64,000 nucleotides of DNA from Chloroflexi bacterium UBA4730 (lineage in GTDB: Bacteria; Chloroflexota; Limnocylindria; P2-11E), in contig DHJC01000007.1 of the NCBI GenBank assembly GCA_002404155.1, positions 104,220 through 168,219 on the forward strand. Direction: 5' to 3'. Position numbers and translations under genes: made by a program. Below are positions 59,270 through 64,000 of this stretch, one piece after another. Under the pieces are notes generated by a model. The model did no database searches. It was not told where the DNA came from and saw only the letters and a list, made by a program, of their open reading frames with translations. Each line of letters starts with the position of its first letter. Positions within the stretch are counted from its first letter, which is position 1.

Positions 59270-59964
59270 GTGGGTGCACCGGCCGGCTTCTTCGATGTCG
59301 GGGGCACGCTCGTCGAGGGCTGGGCGCCCGACTACCGACGGTTCGAGCGTGCGGCGCCGACCGGGCATTACGGAGAGCGCGACTGATACGACGACTCCCT
59401 GCATGCCACCACGAGCCCGCGGACCACGATCTCGCCTGGCGCCAGGAGACGCTCGCGATCATCGAGGGCTGGCTCCGCGGGCGGCGGGTCCCGCTCGACG
59501 ACATCGATCTCGACAAGATCCAGTCGCTCTGCGCCGTGCCGTTGGGTAGTCTCTCGTCGCTGACCGATGGCGCGGCCGATGCGCGCCGGTGCAAGCGCGA
59601 GGGCCTGCGCGTCGTTCTCGTGACGAACACGTTGTGGCGGACGCGATGAGGTGCTCGAGGACTGGCGGGGTTCGGGCTCGCCGACGCGATCGACGGCGTC
59701 GTGAGCTGGCACAGCGTCGGCTGGCCGAAGCCGCATCGGGCGGATGTTCGCGCCCGCTCGAGATCGCCGGCGTCCGTTCGGACGAGGCCTTCATGGTCGG
59801 GGATCGCCTCGGTGCTGACGTCTGGGCCGCGCGGCAGGTCGGTCTCCGGGCGGTGCTCCCGGCAAACGACCGGCCCTGCCCCGCACGCCGCCGTGACCGC
59901 GCCGCCGGACGCCACGATCCGCAGCCTCACGGGGCTCCCGGAGGCTGCCCGCCCTTGGCTTTAG
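59270..59964 (+). pseudogene. HAD-superfamily phosphatase pseudogene
   Basis: Fragments of a HAD phosphatase are scattered over three frames. They include FFDVGGTLVEGWAPDYRRFE with motif I near 59288, REGLRVVLVTNTLWR (motif II), GFGLADAIDGVVSWHSVGWPKPHR (lysine motif III), SDEAFMVGDRLGADVWAARQ (motif IV) and a final PDATIRSLTGLPEAA before TAG at 59964. At least four frame changes and an early stop are needed to link them, so the gene is decayed. The first Asp of motif I is still in DVGGT. No intact copy is in the window. Confidence 0.8.
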
Positions 59965-60061
59965 GGCCTCGCCGTGCTAGAAATCTGATTGTTGACTGCC
60001 ACGGTCGGAAATTCGCTTCGCCGGCTTTCCAGTGGGCCTGACTGCTTCGGGCTCACCTGCT

Positions 60062-60123
60062 GGTGTCTCCAGGCGGGCTAGGCCCGCCGCACCGCCGCGT
60101 CCCCAATAGCGAGAGGAGACACC
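60062..60123 (+). promoter_or_regulatory. Structured leader sequestering the sulfurtransferase ribosome site
   Basis: GGTGTCTCC (60062-60070) is exactly complementary to GGAGACACC (60115-60123), which contains the GGAG ribosome site five bases before ATG 60128. Between the arms is a second perfect hairpin, GGCGGGC-TAG-GCCCGCC (60072-60088), and about 25 unpaired bases. Pairing would hide the ribosome site, so this is a candidate cis-regulatory RNA or temperature/ligand switch. The 163-bp gap contains no gene. Confidence 0.5.
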
Positions 60124-60127
60124 GCTT

Positions 60128-60976
60128 ATGTCCGGCTATGCCCATCCCGAAGCGCTCGTCGAGACCGATTGGCTCGCCGAGCACGCGACCGATCCGAACG
60201 TCCGGGTCTTCGAGGTCGATGTCGACACCTCCGCGTATGACCAAGGTCACGTCGCCGGCGCGATCGGGCTGAACTGGAAGACCGAGCTCCAGCAGAAGCC
60301 GGTGCGTGACCTCATCTCGAAAGAGCAGCTCGAGACTTTGCTCTCCTCGCACGGCGTCGCGCCGAACACGACCATCGCGGTCTATGGCGACAACAACAAC
60401 TGGTTCGCGGCGTGGTTCTTCTGGCTGCTCAAGTACTACGGGCATACGGACGTGCGCCTCGTGAACGGCGGGCGGGTGAAGTGGCTCGCCGAGCAGCGTC
60501 CGACGACCACGGCCGTGCCGACGTATCCGGGCGCGCAGTACACGGCGAGCGGTCCCGACGGCTCGCTGCGCGCGCTCCGCGAGTACGTGCTCGAGACCGT
60601 CCAGAAGAACGGCAAGAAGCTTGTCGACGTCCGGTCGCCGAAGGAGTTCAGCGGCGAGCTCCTCGCGCCGGAGAACCTTCCGCAGGAGGGCGCGCAGCGC
60701 GGTGGCCACATCAAGGGCGCTGCCAACGTTCCATGGGCGACCGCCGTGGCAGAGGACGGTCGATTCAAGGCGGCGGACGAGCTGCGGCAGATCTATGGGG
60801 CCAACGGCATCGACGGATCGAAGGAGACCATCGCGTACTGCCGCATCGGCGAACGCAGCTCGCACACTTGGTTCGTCCTGAAGTACCTCCTCGGCCACGA
60901 GAGGGTCCGCAACTACGACGGCAGCTGGACCGAGTACGGGAGCCTCATCGGCGCGCCCATCGAGAGTGGTAGCTAG
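60128..60976 (+). CDS. sseA: Thiosulfate/3-mercaptopyruvate sulfurtransferase
   Basis: 282 residues, two rhodanese domains. The N-terminal inactive domain (VRVFEVDVDTSAYDQGHVAGAIGLNW) and the catalytic C-terminal domain (KKLVDVRSPKEFSGELL, GGHIKGAANVPW) have the persulfide cysteine C238 in AYCRIGERSSHTWFVLKYLLG. It transfers sulfane sulfur to cyanide or thiols. The CRIGERS loop resembles thiosulfate-preferring enzymes (CRxGxR). Confidence 0.92.
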   Translation: MSGYAHPEALVETDWLAEHATDPNVRVFEVDVDTSAYDQGHVAGAIGLNWKTELQQKPVRDLISKEQLETLLSSHGVAPNTTIAVYGDNNNWFAAWFFWLLKYYGHTDVRLVNGGRVKWLAEQRPTTTAVPTYPGAQYTASGPDGSLRALREYVLETVQKNGKKLVDVRSPKEFSGELLAPENLPQEGAQRGGHIKGAANVPWATAVAEDGRFKAADELRQIYGANGIDGSKETIAYCRIGERSSHTWFVLKYLLGHERVRNYDGSWTEYGSLIGAPIESGS

Positions 60977-61011
60977 AGACACATGGCGCTCACGGCTGGC
61001 ATCATCCAGCC

Positions 61012-62577
61012 GTGAGCGCCACGCTGTTCCACGGCGGACGGATCCATATCGGCGACGGCACGAGCGCGGAGGCGCTCGTCTCCCGCGATGGCCGGGTCGT
61101 GGCGACCGGAAGGGCCGCGGACCTCGCGAGGGAGCACGGTGGCGCAGAACGGATCGACCTTCGCGGTGGGCTCATGACGCCCGGCTGGCACGACGCTCAC
61201 GTCCACTTCACCTGGTGGGCGATCCAGATGGGTCAGATCGACCTTCGCGACGAGCCGACGGTCGACGCAGCGCTCGCGCGGATCGCCGAGTACGCGCCCA
61301 CGCTGCCGGAGCAGGCCTGGGTCCTCGGCGGACGTTTCGACAAGAACCGCTGGGGCCGCTGGCCGACGGCGGCCGAGCTTGATCGCGCGACCGGCGGCCG
61401 CCCGGCCGCACTCCGCAGCCGGGACGGGCACTCGCGGTGGCTGAACACGGCGGCCCTCCGTGCCGCCGGCGTGGATGCTTCGACGAAGGACCCTGCCGGC
61501 GGCGCGATCGAACGCGATGCGTCCGGAATGCCGTCGGGGATCCTCAAGGAGAACGCCAATGCCTTTGCTGATCGGATCGTCCCGCCGCCGACCGCGGACG
61601 ACTGCTTTTCCGCGGTGGAGCGAGGCCAGGGCGAGGCCCATCGCCGGGGCATCACCGCGATCGAGGATCTCGAGCAGGCTGCCGCGTTCGGTGCCTTCCA
61701 GCGCCGGCGTGACCGCGGGGAGCTGCGGCTGCGGGTGACGATGGGCATCCCACACGGCACTCTGGACGCGGCCGTCGCGCTCGGGTTGCGGACCGGCCTC
61801 GGCGACGAATGGCTGCGCGTCGGTCACTTGAAGATCTTCACCGATGGCGCGCTGGGGTCGCAGACCGCGGCCCTCGAGGAGCCATATGAAGGGACGAGCG
61901 ATCGCGGCCTGCTCACCATCGATCCCTCGAAGCTGGACGCTGACGTGGCGCGCGCGGCCGACGCCGGCATCGCGGTCGCGATCCATGCCATCGGCGACCG
62001 AGCCGTCCGGGTCGCGCTCGACGCGATCGGGCCCACCCGCGCGCGCCGGCCCGAGCTCCGCCAGCGTGTGGAGCACGTGCAGCTCCTCCGTCGCGAAGAC
62101 ATCGGGCGGTTCGGATCGCTCGGGGTGATCGCGTCGATGCAGCCCATCCACGCGACGAGCGATCGCGACCTGGTCGACCGCTACTGGGGTGCCGAGCGGG
62201 CGACGCGCGCGTACCCCTGGCGACAGCTGCTGCGGTCCGGTGCGCGGCTCGCTTTCGGCTCGGACGCCCCGGTCGAGCCCATCGATCCGCTGCTCGGCAT
62301 CCACGCGGCGGTCGCACGGAATCGCCCGGGCGATGCGGATCGCTGGCATCCGGAGGAGGCGCTCACGCTCGGCGAGGCGATCGCCGGATACACCTCCGGC
62401 GCCGCCTACGCGATGAACGCCGACGGCGAGCGCGGCACGCTTGCCGCGGGCATGCGCTGTGACGCGACGGTCGTCGAACGCGATCTTGGGACGACCGCGG
62501 TGGACGAATGGCCGTCGTTGAAGATCACCGGCACGATCGTGGACGGGGCTGTCGTCCATGCAGCCGGGCTCGCCTAG
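61012..62577 (+). CDS. Amidohydrolase (YtcJ/AmdA-like, metal-dependent)
   Basis: 521 residues of the amidohydrolase-3 family. Metal ligands: HDAHVHF near 61-67, a histidine in the central AIHAIGDRAV, HVQLL and the Asp in FGSDAPVEP. It has no signal peptide, so it is cytoplasmic. Substrate unknown; relatives hydrolyse imides, N-formyl groups or cyclic amides. GTG 61012 is the start after a short gap. Confidence 0.85.
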   Translation: MSATLFHGGRIHIGDGTSAEALVSRDGRVVATGRAADLAREHGGAERIDLRGGLMTPGWHDAHVHFTWWAIQMGQIDLRDEPTVDAALARIAEYAPTLPEQAWVLGGRFDKNRWGRWPTAAELDRATGGRPAALRSRDGHSRWLNTAALRAAGVDASTKDPAGGAIERDASGMPSGILKENANAFADRIVPPPTADDCFSAVERGQGEAHRRGITAIEDLEQAAAFGAFQRRRDRGELRLRVTMGIPHGTLDAAVALGLRTGLGDEWLRVGHLKIFTDGALGSQTAALEEPYEGTSDRGLLTIDPSKLDADVARAADAGIAVAIHAIGDRAVRVALDAIGPTRARRPELRQRVEHVQLLRREDIGRFGSLGVIASMQPIHATSDRDLVDRYWGAERATRAYPWRQLLRSGARLAFGSDAPVEPIDPLLGIHAAVARNRPGDADRWHPEEALTLGEAIAGYTSGAAYAMNADGERGTLAAGMRCDATVVERDLGTTAVDEWPSLKITGTIVDGAVVHAAGLA

Positions 62578-62592
62578 GTGGCCCTAGGCCCG

Positions 62593-63258
62593 CTAGTTGA
62601 GCGGCGGCGTTTCGCCCCGAGCGCGTAGCCGCAGTACGAGCTCCTTCAACAGAGTGTTCTCGCGCACCAGGAGCCGGATGACCGATTCGAGTCGCGGCGC
62701 GGTGCGCTCGGTCTCGAGGAGCCGCTGCCGCTCCGACGCGTCGATGCCGAGCCCTCCGGCGATGCGATACGACACCTCAGCGGGCGTACCATCGCGAAGC
62801 TCGCCGAGGGGCGATCCCGTGCGTGCGTCGGTCGAGGTCGCGAGGATCCCGGTGAGGTAGTCCCCGAACGCGTCGGCCGCACGATCCGCGAGCTCGGACG
62901 CCTCAGCGCCGTCATCCTCATCGATGTAGCGCACCTCGCCGACGAGGTACGGCTCGCGTTCGGAGTCGATCCGCTCGATCTCGAACCGCCGCTCCCCGCG
63001 CGCGATGATGAACGACCGACCACCCGGAAGCGGCGTCGTACCGACCACCCGCGCGGTCGTGCCAACGCGATGCGGCTCCGCGTTGCCGCCGACCTCAGGA
63101 CCGTTCTTGATGAGCACGATCCCGAAGGGCTCGCTGTTCCTGATCGCCCGGTCCAGCAGCAGCCGGTAGCGCGGCTCGAAGATGTGGAGCGGCAAGAGCA
63201 TCCCGGGGAACAGGACGCTGGCGAGCGGGAAGAGCGGCAGTGATCCCGTCTCGGACAT
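62593..63258 (-). CDS. LonN-domain (LON substrate-binding) protein
   Basis: 221 residues. PLFPLASVLFPGMLLPLHIFEPRYRLLLDRAI is the N-terminal substrate-binding domain of Lon protease on its own, followed by helices ending near LKELVLRLRARGE. There is no ATPase or peptidase part, so it is a stand-alone LonN protein that may bind misfolded substrates or regulate. It is divergent from the fusion gene. Confidence 0.88.
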   Translation of the reverse strand: MSETGSLPLFPLASVLFPGMLLPLHIFEPRYRLLLDRAIRNSEPFGIVLIKNGPEVGGNAEPHRVGTTARVVGTTPLPGGRSFIIARGERRFEIERIDSEREPYLVGEVRYIDEDDGAEASELADRAADAFGDYLTGILATSTDARTGSPLGELRDGTPAEVSYRIAGGLGIDASERQRLLETERTAPRLESVIRLLVRENTLLKELVLRLRARGETPPLN

Positions 63259-63264
63259 GACCAG

Positions 63265-63274
63265 ACGGTACGCT
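63265..63274. promoter_or_regulatory. Overlapping divergent -10 boxes for the LonN and MoaD-CoA-transferase genes
   Basis: Minus: TACCGT (63270-63265), six bases before ATG 63258. Plus: TACGCT (63269-63274), eight bases before ATG 63283. Both fit the leaderless pattern seen in this window. Confidence 0.45.
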
Positions 63275-63282
63275 GCGAATTC

Positions 63283-64000
63283 ATGGCCATCACCCTCGTG
63301 CTCCACGGAGAGCTCCGGCAGTTCAGCCCCGGCGGCGCCAAGCAACTGCGCGTTGAGGGCGAGGGGAAGACCGCGCTCGAGATCGTCCGGGGGCTCGGGA
63401 TCCCCGCGGCCGAGACCGCGGCCTTCATCGTGAACGGGGAGCAGCGGGATGGCGACGCCGTGCTGCGCGACGACGACACGCTCGAGGCGCTGCCCGCGAT
63501 CAGCGGCGGTGCGACCGAGGGCGCGCTCGCGGGCATCCGAGTCGTGGATCTCACGCGGGCGCTCGCCGGCCCGTACTGCACGCTCATGCTCGCCGATCAC
63601 GGTGCGGAGGTGATCAAGGTCGAGCAGCCCGGTACCGGCGACGAGACGCGGTCCTGGGCGCCGCCGCACATCAACGGCGTGTCCGCCTACTACCTCTCGA
63701 TCAACCGCAACAAGCGGAGCGTCACGCTCGACCTCAAGCACCCGGACGGCGCGAAGGTGCTCGAGCGGCTCATCGAGAAAGCCGACATCGTCGTCGAGAA
63801 CTTCAGCCCCGGGACGCTCGCCCGCCTGGGCTTCCCGAAGGAGCGGATCCGCGCCGTGAACCCGCGCGCGATCTTCTGCCAGATCTCCGGCTTCGGTCAG
63901 GACGGCCCGGGTCGGGCCTGGGCGGCGTACGACCTCATCGTCCAGGGGATGGGCGGGATCATGAGCCTGACGGGCGACGCGGGCGGGGATCCGGTGATGG
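63283..64000 (+). CDS. MoaD/ThiS-like - CaiB/BaiF CoA-transferase fusion, partial
   Basis: At least 239 residues, cut by the window edge. Residues 1-76 (MAITLVLHGELRQF...DGDAVLRDDDTLEALPAISGG) form a beta-grasp MoaD/ThiS-like domain that ends in the double glycine G75-G76 normally free at the C-terminus of sulfur carriers. The frame then continues into a type III CoA-transferase (GIRVVDLTRALAGPYCTLMLADHGAEVIKVEQP, then YLSINRNKRSVTLDLKHPDG and VENFSPGTLARLGF). The catalytic Asp region lies outside. No stop codon separates the parts. Confidence 0.88.
   Translation, partial: MAITLVLHGELRQFSPGGAKQLRVEGEGKTALEIVRGLGIPAAETAAFIVNGEQRDGDAVLRDDDTLEALPAISGGATEGALAGIRVVDLTRALAGPYCTLMLADHGAEVIKVEQPGTGDETRSWAPPHINGVSAYYLSINRNKRSVTLDLKHPDGAKVLERLIEKADIVVENFSPGTLARLGFPKERIRAVNPRAIFCQISGFGQDGPGRAWAAYDLIVQGMGGIMSLTGDAGGDPVM

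Noticed and set aside
60973..62559. Minus-strand open frame of over 500 codons opposite the amidohydrolase
   Set aside because: No recognisable domain and full overlap with a motif-supported gene.
1..64000. CRISPR array or rRNA genes
   Set aside because: No regularly spaced short repeats and no rRNA-like conserved stretches were seen; the only RNA gene supported is tRNA-Pro.

Overview
This is a very GC-rich, gene-dense bacterial chromosome segment. I think it comes from a Chloroflexota-type or related Terrabacteria lineage. That rests on the mix of GTG-led, 4-bp-overlapping operons, a KorAB-type ferredoxin oxidoreductase, a nickel superoxide dismutase, a baseplate-J-like protein inside a housekeeping operon, and many start codons only 6-10 bases from a TANNNT box. 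The phylum is an inference; no rRNA or ribosomal protein marker is present.

Layout. 1-2.8 kb (minus): 2-oxoacid:ferredoxin oxidoreductase korA and korB; korB runs off the left edge and carries a mini-intein inside its CPGCG iron-sulfur motif. 2.8-7.4 kb: an aspartase/fumarase-family lyase, a PIG-L deacetylase, a frameshifted DinB gene, a membrane protein and two cyclophilins. 7.4-11.4 kb: hisS, aspS and a class A beta-lactamase-like protein. 11.4-17.0 kb: a cytochrome P450, a membrane-anchored methyltransferase and a large adenylate cyclase-AAA-TPR signalling protein. 17.1-21.7 kb: iscS-iscU-mnmA (sulfur transfer and tRNA thiolation), a GT-C-like membrane protein and small membrane proteins. 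21.7-23.2 kb: an IS110-family element. 23.3-36.0 kb: a long operon-like run alaS, ftsA-like, baseplate-J-like, ruvX, mltG, aroE, aroC, aroKB fusion, aroQ, efp, xseA, xseB. 37.1-49.3 kb: tlyA, nadK, purine and pyrimidine nucleoside phosphorylases, an M50 protease, an HD protein, scpA, scpB, rluB, cmk, plsC, ispH, der, plsY, gpsA. 50.9-54.7 kb: a Ni-SOD cluster (sodN, its processing protease sodX, an iron-trafficking-like protein) followed by two sensor kinases, then tRNA-Pro(GGG). 54.9-57.7 kb: a UDG-family glycosylase, an excisionase-like regulator, a 19-residue lysine-rich microprotein and a secreted CAP-domain protein. 57.7-60.0 kb: a decaying zone with a 404-bp inverted-repeat element derived from an integrase-type IS, a peroxiredoxin with an in-frame TGA at its catalytic position, and a HAD pseudogene. 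60.1-64.0 kb: a rhodanese sulfurtransferase with a structured leader, an amidohydrolase, a LonN-domain protein and a MoaD-like/CoA-transferase fusion cut by the right edge.

The two most unusual signals are the korB intein, whose +1 cysteine is itself a cluster ligand, and the probable selenocysteine peroxiredoxin, whose TGA lies exactly where the peroxidatic cysteine should be and is followed by a SECIS-like hairpin. Several genes lack a normal 5' end (alaS, gpsA) or are frameshifted (dinB, HAD). These could be genuine decay or single-base assembly errors and should be checked against reads.
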